Positions 43,166 through 53,734 of a stretch of DNA of 64,000 nt are shown piece after piece. Position numbers and translations under genes: made by a program. The DNA lies in NCBI GenBank assembly GCA_937625935.1, contig OW569354.1, positions 124,001 through 188,000 of the forward strand. Direction: 5' to 3'. Source of the stretch: Tetramitus jugosus (lineage: Eukaryota > Heterolobosea > Eutetramitea > Acrasida > Vahlkampfiidae). The notes under the pieces were generated by a model. The model did no database searches, was not told the DNA's origin, and was given only the letters and a program-made list of their open reading frames with translations. Every line of letters begins with the position of its first letter. Position 1 is the stretch's first letter.

Positions 43166-46100
43166 ATGAAAACATCGACAACGAAAAACAACAATACCAC
43201 GACAACCATACCACCAACCGCAACAACGGCGACTGCACCATCATCGGCAACGACAACAGCGTCACTTACTACACCTATTATCATCACGAATAACAAAATT
43301 GCTACAATGGAGGAGCGAAAACGGAGGAGAGCAGAAACCTTGGAGTTGCCTCCCGATGCTGTCACAGCTGAACGTCGTGGCAGCAACTCTAGAAAGTCAG
43401 TGTCTACGATATTTGGTTCGTTGCACATGTCGAAGGCAAACAAGACTCCCACTGGCACAGACTATGAAGATGATGAAAGAACAGATCCAGACAATTGTCG
43501 TGATGTGAGTCCACTGCCGTGTCATCATGATTCGTCGCCTTTATTGAGATCGGCAATGACAAGCTCCATGGAGTCATCATCATCGTTAGTGTCTTCTCAC
43601 GATGATATTTTGGAGTGGGCTGAGAAAACTTTGAAACAGTATAATGATCAGAGAGCGACTGATGAATTGGCCACGTTTTCTCATTGGTTCACTTGGCGGT
43701 ATTTAACTTTTTTCTTGGCTCTTTTTGTATTGATATTTTCGGTGCTTGTATTGGTGAGTGATGATCCTGGCCAGGTTGATGCTCATTTGGATGGAAAAGC
43801 AAAGTACACATGCACAAGTTTAGTGTTCATATTTGCATTGTTGTTGATAACTGATATCAATAATTGTTATCAGCAAATTAGTCAGTTGAAGCAACAAGTG
43901 TGCATGGTGGTTTGCTTTGTGAATGGAATTGCTCTTTTTACTGTACGTGTGATCGATTGTTGTCGATTAGAATATTTGAACTTTGTACGTTATTTGGGCA
44001 GTAGTTTTTATGATTGACACATACAATGTATTGATTGACTATAGAATGTTTGCCTGCAATTTCATTGGACTCCAGTACTCGCGGACTGCTTTGGTCGATC
44101 GCTTTATCCCATTCGATGTATGTATGATAATTTAATTGCTTTAAGTGCATGGTATCTAATTTCGTTTCTTACGTTACAATAGATTTAGAATGGACATTTA
44201 CGACACCGTGCCTACTGTTTTTGATTCATCGGTTAGTTTTTTCAATGAGATTTCCAGGAAAAACACATGGCCTGGACAAGAGCTTGGTGACATTGTTGCT
44301 TTGTGAGATTGCTATGCTTATTACAGGATTTTTGGGATCTTATTTGTCGAATCCATTGATGAGATTGTTGAGCATTATTCTCTCATTCGTGTTCTTTATG
44401 CCAGTAGTGTTGATATTGAATTATGAAATCCAAGATTGCCTCAATGGTTTGACTGCCAAGTTCTATGGCTCTGTACAAAGTTTACAATTTTTGCGCATTG
44501 TAATATTTTTGACATGGTCATCATTCCCAGTTGTATGGCTCATCTCTGCTATGGATCTAATTTCAATTGAGAATGAAGCGGTTGCGTATGGACTTTGTGA
44601 TCTGGGTGCAAAGTTCTGTCTATCAGTGCTGCTCGTCAGTGGTAACTTTGCAGTGTTGGATCACATGGATATAGTTCAAAGGATTCGAATTACAGAGGAT
44701 AATCGAAGACTGGGTGCAATGAATAGAAAGGTTGAACTGGATTCCAGGCTTCAGAGAAATTTTTTTGCAATTAGTGCACATGAGCTACGTACTCCATTGA
44801 ACTCTATTATCGTGTTTAACGAATTGGTGTTGGATATGGAGACTGCTCCTTTGAAGCAAGAGTATCTTCTCTCATCATTAACTTCAGCCAAAGCTTTGCT
44901 GTCAGTCATTAACAATGTATTAGATTTCACAAAGTATGAGTCGGGAGATTGGGAGCTCGATAATACCGAGTTCCATTTGTATCAACTGTTGGACGATGTG
45001 ATCGATATTGTATCTGCTCGTGTGAGTCGCGAGAGTATTCATTTGGAAGTCACTTGTACCAGTTGCAGAGATAAGCTTCTGTTTGCTGATATGACCCGTC
45101 TCAGACAAGTATTGCTCAATCTCGTGAGTAACGCTATTAAATTTAGCAAACAGGGATCAGACATCTATTTGGATGTTCACTTAGTTTCCGAGTCCGAAGA
45201 TTCCATCGAGCTCGAATTTGCCGTAATTGATCAGGGTGTCGGTATGGCTCCTGATAGCCTCGAGAGAATATTTCATCCATTTTTCCAAGTGAGTGAGACT
45301 TCTCACAAGCAGGACGGCACTGGGTTGGGTCTCGTTATTTGTAAGAGTATTGTTGGAAAAATGAATGGTGATATTGATGTGAAATCGACAGTTGATTATG
45401 GCTCAGAGTTCAGTTTCCGAATTCCAGTCAAGAAGGTTCGAGAGGCTGATTACTACCTCGAGTTTGAACAGGGAAAGATTGACAGAACTCTCATCATTAC
45501 TCCAAGAGTCGTATTTGGAGAGTTTCTTGGTGATTTACTCGTTGACTGGGGATCGGGCAAAGTTGAAATAATAAGCGATGTCCCACCAGATCACAAGTTG
45601 GGCGACTATAATCTCATTGTTGTCGATATCAGCACTGCCAGCTGGTGTGAAAGACCTGATTTTGAGAGATTAGCGAAAGGATATCAGACCAATTGTCTCT
45701 TTTTGATTCCCTTGATGGAAACAGAAAACATAGCAAAGCTTGTGTCTGTGAAACAGATTCTATCGAAGCCGATGAAGTTTTCCTCTCTGTATAACGCTAT
45801 TTCCCATCTGAAGGACAAGACAAGACGTCCTAATAGCAGTAACCATCAAGACAGCATCTTGCAAAATAACTATAATCCCTCAAAGAAAGATTTTAGGATC
45901 TTGATTGTTGAGGATAATCAAACGAACCAAAAGGTGGCAATGGCTATTCTTGCCAGAGAGGGATATTCTTACCATTTAGCAACCAATGGCTTTGAAGCAA
46001 TCGAAAAGGTTGGACAGAATAATTATGATGTCATGTATGTAACTCTTTTTATCCCCACACATCAATTTGAAAACTCACCCATCGTCTTTGACAGTTTAAT

Positions 46101-46350
46101 GGACTTGAATATGCCAAGATTGAATGGCTTAGAGGCATCAAAACTCATCAGAGAGTCCGAAACCAATTGGAGGAATCATATCATTGCACTGACAGCAGAC
46201 TCAACAGACGAAACCAAGAGGCAGTGCATGGCTCATGGAATGGATGATGTAATCATCAAGCCCATCAGTACAAAGCATCTCTCAGCTGTTCTAGATGTTC
46301 AATTCAAACAAAAACGCTCACAAACAAGTAACAAAGCATCAGAAACATGA
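43166..46350 (+). CDS. Microbial-type rhodopsin fused to histidine kinase and receiver
   Basis: Four exons (43166..43942, 44045..44117, 44183..46034, 46095..46350; introns 102, 65 and 60 nt) give 985 aa. A Thr/Ser-rich leader precedes eight hydrophobic helices: one extra N-terminal helix (about 178-198), then helices A-G. Type I opsin signatures: helix C RYLEWTFTTPCLL (Arg283, Glu286 at the counterion site), helix F FLTWSSFPVVWLI (Trp395, Pro399, Trp402) and helix G GLCDLGAKFCLSVLL (Asp423, Schiff-base Lys427). The kinase follows: H-box FFAISAHELRTPLN (His483), N-box LVSNAIKFS, G1 DQGVGM, F-box FHPFFQ and G2 GTGLGL. Then come a degenerate receiver and a complete receiver (ILIVEDNQTNQ, Asp904 in ILMDLNMPRLNG, IIKP). 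It is a likely light-driven phosphorelay sensor; the retinal source is not in the window. Confidence 0.93.
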
Positions 46351-46516
46351 ATAGCCAACAGTTATGATGTTGTATCACAATCAAGGAACAAGGAATAGTC
46401 ACACAAATTGTACAGGAGCAGATCAACTTTGCTGCCCTATTCTTCGAGCGAAAAACTTGAAGATCATCTCTATGTCAAACAGCAACATGGACAAGAGATT
46501 ATAAACAACCAATACT

Positions 46517-46834
46517 TCACAAAGTTGTTTGGCGATGCTTATTCTTCAAATGTTGTCTTTTTTGTACTTTGTCTTGATTGACCTGTATCTCTTCCAACTG
46601 ATAAATGGTTGTCTCCATGCCAAAGGACATGGCCAGCGAGCTTTGTTCGAGAACTTCAAACCTATTCATCGCTTCCTTACTCTCCTCCACTGATTATCGA
46701 GCACACCATGAGAAATGAAGTGAACTCAAACAGACTAGAAATCAACACTTACTTATTGAATTCAGTAAAATTGAAATCTGAGCCAAAGTTTCCACATCTT
46801 TGTTTCTTTCATCGTTGCTCGCTTGGTGGTTCAT
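46517..46834 (-). CDS. Small coiled-coil protein, 84 aa
   Basis: Built by hand: exons 46753..46834 and 46517..46689, intron 46690..46752 (63 nt, GTAAGTG donor, ATAATCAG acceptor). The junction codon becomes ATG. The product is nearly all helical and charged: ERNKDVETLAQISILLNSI, ESKEAMNRFEVLEQ, SLAMSFGMETTIYQLEEI and VQKRQHLKNKH. The hydrophobic spacing suits a coiled-coil subunit of the size found in BLOC-1/BORC or kinetochore complexes, but I cannot assign it. It is divergent with the longin/roadblock-like gene across 199 bases. Confidence 0.65.
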
Positions 46835-47033
46835 TTTAAGGCTATTGTTGCGTTTTTTGTATTCTAGTAGGACAACGTCAATCACATCTCTGGTGTCATC
46901 CTTGAGCGACGTTGGGCGGGAAAAAAGCCGCAAAAATTACAAAAACAAAAATTCACAACAGCCAGAACAACAAACAACATCAAAAAAGCAAACAAAACAA
47001 CCACCATCAACAAGAACAAGCTGAATCGCCAAA

Positions 47034-48098
47034 ATGATACACAACATTGTTCTCATCACACTCAAAGGTGGTGTCGTCAAGTACAAGCGAGAATTTCTTC
47101 ATCCAATCGGTAAAGCTCAAATGCTTGCCGGTCTCTTTGTCACCCAAATGAAAATTACGAAACGTGAAATGCGTCACACACTATCCTATGTTGAATTTGA
47201 TAAGATTGCTGTGACTATTGTGGATGATGATGAACTCGATTTGGCATGTGTCGTGTTTCACGATGTGAGTGACGGTTGGGAATTTGGACAATTGTTGGCC
47301 ACTCAAATTCTATTAAAGTATCTCGAGGCAAACAATGTGAAACCCATTCATTTCAACAGTGCAAGCAGCAGCAATCTAAACAATAATATCAATGGAAGCA
47401 ATAACAACAACAATAACAATAATAGCAATAGTAATAGTAATAATAATAATAATAATAGTATGAATGGTAATGGTCACAACAGTATTGGTAGTGGAGGAAT
47501 CATGATTGGAAATCGAATGGGCAACAATGGAACATCATCCATTTCGATTGCTTCATCTGCTCCGACATCTATTGCCACGACATCTCGACCTTCTTCCAAC
47601 AATTTGACACAATTATCATTCCATAACAGCAGTAGCAGTGGAAATGGTGGCAGTGGTTTTGGCAGTGCAAACAAAATAGAGTACAATATTGAACAATCAG
47701 TGTTTCATACAAAGTTGTCTGATGCGTTCAAGTCAATGACTCTTCCCATCATGTTCAATCTACAACAGCAGAGAGGCATAGAGAAGGCTGCATTTGTCTC
47801 TGCACACAATAGCAACAACAAGGTTCTTTCTTCCATTTTTGCAGATTGGAATTTGGAGGCATTTTTGGGTCATTTGATATCGACATCGAATGACTTGGTC
47901 GGAGGAACACCACAGTCGATTGTGATTGAGGGTGATGCGACCAATATTCAAGTCATTCAGGTGGCACCTTCCTATCATTTGGTGTGCTATGTTTTGAAGA
48001 ATATTGACCCAAAAATCATTGAAATGGCTATCCACAAGGCTGTGAAACTATTGCGACAGGTGCATGATTTGTTGACTCATACTCACTCGGTCAAGTAA
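47034..48098 (+). CDS. Longin- and roadblock-like protein with Asn-rich linker
   Basis: Single exon, 354 aa. The N-terminal 100 residues look like a longin/profilin-like fold (IHNIVLITLKGGVVKYKREF, LAGLFVTQMKITKREM, AVTIVDDDELDLACVVFHDV). An Asn/Ser/Gly linker of about 120 residues follows, mostly AAT/AAC codons. The C-terminal 130 residues resemble a roadblock/LC7 domain (GIEKAAFVSAHNSNNKVLSS, PQSIVIEGDATNIQVIQV, YHLVCYVLKNIDPKIIEM). Such folds occur in regulators of small GTPases and in vesicle-trafficking complexes. The fold assignment is by pattern only. Confidence 0.8.
   Translation: MIHNIVLITLKGGVVKYKREFLHPIGKAQMLAGLFVTQMKITKREMRHTLSYVEFDKIAVTIVDDDELDLACVVFHDVSDGWEFGQLLATQILLKYLEANNVKPIHFNSASSSNLNNNINGSNNNNNNNNSNSNSNNNNNNSMNGNGHNSIGSGGIMIGNRMGNNGTSSISIASSAPTSIATTSRPSSNNLTQLSFHNSSSSGNGGSGFGSANKIEYNIEQSVFHTKLSDAFKSMTLPIMFNLQQQRGIEKAAFVSAHNSNNKVLSSIFADWNLEAFLGHLISTSNDLVGGTPQSIVIEGDATNIQVIQVAPSYHLVCYVLKNIDPKIIEMAIHKAVKLLRQVHDLLTHTHSVK
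47390..47465 (+). repeat. AAT/AAC trinucleotide repeat coding for Asn
   Basis: Imperfect AAT, AAC and AGT triplets encode an Asn/Ser run inside the longin/roadblock-like gene. Confidence 0.85.
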
Positions 48099-48443
48099 GA
48101 TTTTTCTTTGCACAGTTGAAACCAATTTGTATAAGTTGGTCACTCAACCCTGGCAAACGAAAGATTATTTTCTGTTAGGAGAGGTGTTCAAACGAAGGAG
48201 GTTCGCTTGGTCACAAACGGAAAAGAGTGAACTACTAAGACAAATGTCGACAGTAGAACTTCTCAGTAAAAAGACAGAACATTGTAACAAACTCAAACTC
48301 CTGTTGTTCTTCTCTTTATATAACCAACGGTTCATTGAATTGGCTGAGCGATGCATTCCCGCCAACCATTATTTTATTGCGGTAAATAAAACCCCGAAGT
48401 ACACAAAAACCGATCGAAAAACACCAACCACCGAAAAAGAGCA
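48099..48443. other. Intergenic region, 345 bases
   Basis: Between the longin/roadblock-like gene and PRPF40 on the same strand. Open frames here lack domain or composition support. The last 60 bases are an A/C-rich leader. Confidence 0.5.
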
Positions 48444-50802
48444 ATGTATCATCATCACTACCCACAACAGCAGCAACAACCGATTCCTCAACAATGCCCC
48501 TGGCAAGAATACACCACATCAGATGGTAAAAAATATTATCACAATGCCTTTACGAACATTACTCAATGGCACAAACCACAAGAGCTCATTGATCATGAAA
48601 ATGTATGGTACATCATTGATTCGTTACCTTTTCATCGTACGATTCTTGATCTCTCACACTTTGATTTTTTGTATTTCATATTTTTCTGGTGTTGTTTTTG
48701 TATTCCCTTCTTGCTTGACAAAAAAACATGATAGATGATGAGAATGCAGCAAACACAAGTTGCACCAGTAGCTACTACGGCAACTACCCCTACCACCGCA
48801 CAAATGATGATGAACAATCCATGGACAGAACACGCTGATGTTCAAACTGGAAAAACATACTATTATAATGCAATGACTGGAGTGTCCACATGGACTATAC
48901 CTCCTGAATATTCAGGTTCGTTTCCTCAACTTTCATTTGATATGATTTTTGCTTGTTGTATGTGAAGCCAATCATTTTGCTGACTCGCCATTTTTTTACG
49001 TGATAGATTTCCTCAATCGCCAACAACAACAACCGCCCATGTCAACAACAACAACCGCAGCAGCATCAGCATCTGAACCGTCATCATCATCATCAGTCAT
49101 AACGAACCATTCAAGTAGTAGTTTGCTTGCTGCACCTGGAACTACACCTACTAAATCAATAGCAACTACCACCACTCCAGCCAAATCAAAGAATGGACAA
49201 GCAACAACAACAACAACAACGATTCATGCACCTAGTGCTTCTGCTGTCATGACACTCGAACCCAAAAAACCTCAATCAACTACCACCTCCTCAACAGCAA
49301 CAACAGCATCTGCCAATGAACAAAAACAACAACAAAAGTTACAAGAGTCATCATCATCATCATCACCCAGAATGGACTCATCATCATCATCTCAACAACC
49401 ACCATCACAACAATACAAAACAAAGGAAGATGCCATTCGAGCATTCAAACAATTATTGAGTGATACAGGTGTAGGAGTAGGTTGGGACTGGCAGAGTGCC
49501 ATGAAAAAGATTATTCATGATCCAAGGTATCGTTCACTAGGCAAAGTATCGGAGAAGCAACAAATTTTTCATCAATTTGTCGACGAGAAGAAACAGAGAG
49601 ACAGAGACGAGAGACAATCACGATTCAAAATCATGCAAGATGACTTTAACGCACTTCTCTCGGAGATTTTATCAAATACTCCGAAGAGCGGAGTAATGTC
49701 TTACCGCCATTTTTCGTCATTGGCCATGAATGATGCACGATTCTATAGAGTGCAAGACGAGTTGGACAGACAACGATTCTTTGACGAATACATGTCAAAG
49801 CTACGAAAAAAAGAAAAGGAAGAATATGAACAGCGAATGAAACAGTACATGGACGAACTGCGAAAATTGATTCTTCAGAAAGTGGATGAAAATTTGATTA
49901 CGAGTCAGTCTTCATCGCGCAAAATGGATGAATTGTTCTCCCAGGAGGAATGCTACATGAAATTGCACAGAAATGATCGATTTTATGTGTGGGATCACGC
50001 AATGCCAGAAATTGAGCAAAGAGAGCACGCAAAACGAGTCATGGAACGACAAGCGCGAAAACAACGAGAAAAGGAAGATAGAGCACTGTTTCACGAGCTG
50101 CTGTTGAAATTGAAGAATGAAAAGAAGGTGAATGTGTTGTCGCGTTGGCAAGAAGTGGAACCCATGATACGCAACGAGAGTATTTATCAAGTGATGCAAG
50201 ATGTTCATCTCATTAAGCCAAAGGATCTGTTTGAGAGCTTTTTGGATGAATTGGAGCTGGAGTACAAGGAGAATAAGAAGATTCTTCGATCGATTTTGAA
50301 AGATGTGAATTATGAGGTGAAACTGAGGGAGGCCAATGGTGATAATGACGACGAAGGATACTCTGAATTCTATCAAGTGGTGAACAAGGATGAGAGAACA
50401 CAAACGATTAATTCACAAAACTTGAAAATTTTGTTTGAAGAGTTGATTGATCAGGCAAAGAGAAAGGAGAAGCGAAAGAGGAAGCAAGCAGCAAAATTCT
50501 TCGATATGCTGCGTTCGTTGGGTCTCGTAAGGCCAGATTCAACTCTCGATCAAATTGCACCACTTGTGCAAGAAAAGGAACCATGGCTGAAGATCAAGAC
50601 AGATCAAGAACGCCAGAACTTGTTCGCTGACTATATCAATAGTCTGACGAGCAACAACACTGCAGAGACTGCCGATGGGAAAGAGTTGCAGAACAAGAGA
50701 GAACGACCAGCAGACATCCAAAATGGTGAAGCTGAGAGTGAGGCAAAGCGGGCGAGAATCGATCTTGAACCGAGCGAAGATTCAAGTGTCCAAGCTGAAT
50801 AA
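48444..50802 (+). CDS. PRPF40: PRPF40-type splicing factor with WW and FF domains
   Basis: Exons 48444..48602, 48735..48915 and 49007..50802, introns 132 and 91 nt, 711 aa. Each of the first two exons carries one WW domain: WQEYTTSDGKKYYHNAFTNI then QWHKP, and WTEHADVQTGKTYYYNAMTG then STWTIP. A Ser/Thr/Ala/Gln-rich linker follows, then a run of FF domains (DAIRAFKQLLSDTGVGVGWD, KSGVMSYRHFSSLAMNDARF, LFHELLLKLKNEKKVNVLSR, FFDMLRSLGLVRPDSTLDQI). Family knowledge: Prp40 is a U1 snRNP protein bridging the 5' splice site and the branch-point complex. The one-WW-per-exon arrangement is tidy. Confidence 0.94.
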
Positions 50803-50849
50803 AGGAAGTTGTCTGTATTTTTTTCAAAGAACAAATGTATTAGGAATGC

Positions 50850-53297
50850 TTAGAATAATTGCTTCAATTGGAATGCAACTCCGTGAACTTGTGGTGTAGG
50901 AGAGGTAGTAAACTGTTGCACCAGTTGAGGAAGGTTGTAAGTCGATGCTCGTTGTACGAGAGCTGGTGAATGTTTCAACAGAGTACCAGCAGCAGCCAAC
51001 AATCTATAAATCAACGAGTGATCCACGATCACCGTCAACATTTCGCTGATCACGGAGAGCAGCAATTCTTCGGACTCTTGTGCACTTCGCTTCTGAGCAG
51101 CCAAGTTCAGCACAAGTGTTGTCGAAGATGTTTGAATATTCTTGTCTTGGGACTTGCTGAATGATTTGGCCACCATAACCAAATCATTGTAATGTCTGGC
51201 CGCGATATCTGCATTGTGAATGAATATGTTGGCAGCAAATCTCATGAACAACATGTTCAATACATTGTTGGAAGCTGCTTGCTTCATGACTGTCAACAAA
51301 TCGCTCAAGATATCTCTGTTATTCGTTTGCAGTTGTTGTGCATAGTGGCGAGATCCGACAGGTGTCAGAATAACAAGTCTCATCAGATCCATAATAGGGA
51401 ACAATTGTTGCAATGGCCATTTGAGGAGCTTGTCATCAAGCAGAGAAAAGTGTGCATCAGTAACACCAGAGAAGTTGGATGTCTTGATTGCCGTAATCAA
51501 TGAGTTGAACAAGTCGAGTTCAGCATCGCTCATTGCGACATTGGATCCTCCATTCTTGAGAGCATCATTAAACTCCTTGACCTTTCTCACGATTCCATCA
51601 GTGTTCGCCTGATCAAAAGAAACAGGTTTTGCTGGGTAATGAGTAATGGCTCGTTGTGTACTTCTCTCTTGCTCCAGTTGTTGCAACTTCTTTTGTTCCT
51701 TTTCCCACTCGCTCTCCTCCTGTTTCGCTGCTCCAGTGCCCATTTGATTGGCATCTGCCGAGTCAGAGTTCTTCATCACAAACTTTGCAATCTGATCCAA
51801 GTAATACTGTGGCATTTCGTGCTTCCAAATAAAGTCTTGAGCTGCTTCATACGGATTCATTGCTCGGTTGTAAGGCAACTTGTATGTTCGTGTTCCAGAT
51901 CCAGCTTGCTCCAACTCAATATCAAATACATAATCATACATGTTTCCCTCATAAAATACTCTGTCAGAGAAACCAGATCCGACACCAGGACCTTCCACAA
52001 TATCACCCATCTTCTCCCACCTGCCTTCGTCAGCATTCCATGACCATGCCTCTGGCATACCATTGTTGTTCACCATCTTGACTTCGCCACTCTTTGATCC
52101 AGGCTTCTGAAGAGCAGCAGGACTCTGCAACGTTGCTGTATCAACTCCACTCTTCTTCACCTTTGAACTCTGAATGTTCTTGTTAAAGTTTTGAATGACT
52201 TGAGCATCAGCGATACGTGATTGTTCTCTAGTGAACACTCTAGCAGTGCAGTCGGCACATGCCGTGGCAATGTCACCATTGTCCAATTCAACAACTTTCC
52301 AAACACATGCCGGATGCTCAATCGTTTGCATCAATTCACCATTCTTCCACACTTTAACAGTCTTGTCTTCTGATGCTGTATAAATGAGCGAGCCACCGCC
52401 ACCAGACTCCGAACGAGACGACACTGTGACACTATAAGTCAAATTGTTGTGTGCGTTAATCTCTTGAATGTTCTCTCCCTGGAGTGTCCATGTCTTCATG
52501 AGACCATCGTTGGACACGGACAAGAATCCAATACCAGGCAATTCGGCAAATCCTCTGACACATGTCGTACTACCCATCACAGTCTTGAGTTCTCTGAATG
52601 CACCAATCGTATCACTCATGTTTGGATTGTCGCAGACCCATAGCTTCATGGATCCATCGCCACAACCGGAAACAAGCATTGGTTGACGAGGCATCAAACT
52701 CAGCAAACAAAGAACGTTCATTTGATGACCCTTGAGTGTCTGAACACATTGCAACACAGCTCTAGCCTTATCATAGCACCAAATCTTGATTGATTTGTCC
52801 CAGGATGCAGTCGCAAAGTGAACCAAATTGGATGGCAAAGAATTCGCGCTTGACGTTGGCAACTTTAGGTATTCTACACTGGTGATGGATGAGTCGTGAG
52901 CAGCCTGCAACTGAATCAATATTTCACCAGTCGCAGCATTCCACACGATAATTGACTTGTCATGAGAAACACTCAACAACAGACCGTGCTCCTCCACATA
53001 TTTCACATCAGAGACAAAGTACTGATGACCGACCAGTGTGCTCATGCAGGCATATCTCTTTTTATTGATTTGTTCATTGAGGAGAGCTTCTGTGTCAGCA
53101 TCATTGGCATCATTGATATCTTGCATGCTCGTGCTTGACAATTCTTGCTCTTTGGATTGCCAAATCTTGAGTGTGGTGTCTAGTGAACCTGTGATGACAC
53201 CATGATGAAACAGTGGCAGAGAAGCAATGGTACGGACTTGATCTGCGTGATCTGATAATTCCGCAGAGAGATGAAATTGACTACTATTGTTGGACAT
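50850..53297 (-). CDS. PLAA: PLAA/Ufd3/Doa1, ubiquitin and Cdc48 adaptor
   Basis: Single exon, 815 aa. Seven WD40 repeats fill the first 340 residues (GSLDTTLKIWQSKEQ, SHDKSIIVWNAATGEIL, TASWDKSIKIWCYDKA, GCGDGSMKLWVCDN, ASEDKTVKVWKNGELMQTIE). The PFU ubiquitin-binding domain follows (GPGVGSGFSDRVFYEGNMYD to RTYKLPYNRAMNPYEAAQDF). The C-terminal PUL domain forms an armadillo-like array (LFNSLITAIKTSNFSGVTDA, KWPLQQLFPIMDLMRLVI). It binds Cdc48/p97 and controls ubiquitin homeostasis. Confidence 0.97.
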   Translation of the reverse strand: MSNNSSQFHLSAELSDHADQVRTIASLPLFHHGVITGSLDTTLKIWQSKEQELSSTSMQDINDANDADTEALLNEQINKKRYACMSTLVGHQYFVSDVKYVEEHGLLLSVSHDKSIIVWNAATGEILIQLQAAHDSSITSVEYLKLPTSSANSLPSNLVHFATASWDKSIKIWCYDKARAVLQCVQTLKGHQMNVLCLLSLMPRQPMLVSGCGDGSMKLWVCDNPNMSDTIGAFRELKTVMGSTTCVRGFAELPGIGFLSVSNDGLMKTWTLQGENIQEINAHNNLTYSVTVSSRSESGGGGSLIYTASEDKTVKVWKNGELMQTIEHPACVWKVVELDNGDIATACADCTARVFTREQSRIADAQVIQNFNKNIQSSKVKKSGVDTATLQSPAALQKPGSKSGEVKMVNNNGMPEAWSWNADEGRWEKMGDIVEGPGVGSGFSDRVFYEGNMYDYVFDIELEQAGSGTRTYKLPYNRAMNPYEAAQDFIWKHEMPQYYLDQIAKFVMKNSDSADANQMGTGAAKQEESEWEKEQKKLQQLEQERSTQRAITHYPAKPVSFDQANTDGIVRKVKEFNDALKNGGSNVAMSDAELDLFNSLITAIKTSNFSGVTDAHFSLLDDKLLKWPLQQLFPIMDLMRLVILTPVGSRHYAQQLQTNNRDILSDLLTVMKQAASNNVLNMLFMRFAANIFIHNADIAARHYNDLVMVAKSFSKSQDKNIQTSSTTLVLNLAAQKRSAQESEELLLSVISEMLTVIVDHSLIYRLLAAAGTLLKHSPALVQRASTYNLPQLVQQFTTSPTPQVHGVAFQLKQLF

Positions 53298-53580
53298 TTA
53301 GGTGGATCAAGCTTGTTGTTGCTGCTTTGCTTTTTTTGATGTTTCCTTGTGCTGTGTCGCTCTTTGTTGATCGAGAGTTATCGATTGTTCGATGCGTTGT
53401 GTTTGGAACCTGAGCTAAGAATAGAATATTTTCGTTACAACATTCGTTCTTGTGCAGGTCTCCTGCACTCCAAAACAATTAATCTGAACATGGGAAGTAT
53501 GAGAAAAATAAAATCTTCACAAGGAAACACTTTTTTGATCAACAAGAAACAAAATTCATCCAAAGTCTTCTTACACTACC

Positions 53581-53715
53581 ATGACTACCGCATCCAGGGA
53601 CATGTGGCGGCCAACCAAAGTCATCTGTGCTGGTGCGATGATTCTTGGTCCCAAAGAGGTCCTTGAACCCATCGCCAAAAGAATCAGCCAAGGAAAATCA
53701 TCGAACCAACCATAG
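53581..53715 (+). CDS. Possible 44-residue single-helix protein
   Basis: Short ORF of 44 aa preceded by an A/C-rich leader. The sequence MTTASRDMWRPTKVICAGAM is followed by a mainly small/hydrophobic helix and a basic Lys/Ser/Asn tail. Size and layout resemble small inner-membrane subunits of mitochondrial complexes, but it matches none that I can name. It could be a chance ORF. Confidence 0.35.
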   Translation: MTTASRDMWRPTKVICAGAMILGPKEVLEPIAKRISQGKSSNQP

Positions 53716-53734
53716 GCTGCATCAGGGCCTCACA

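Noticed and set aside
46609-46839. Plus-strand 76-codon ORF
   Set aside because: Antisense to the small coiled-coil gene, whose two exons splice in phase.
48127-48738. 203-codon plus-strand ORF before PRPF40
   Set aside because: It runs through the PRPF40 first exon and intron in another frame and shows no recognisable domain.
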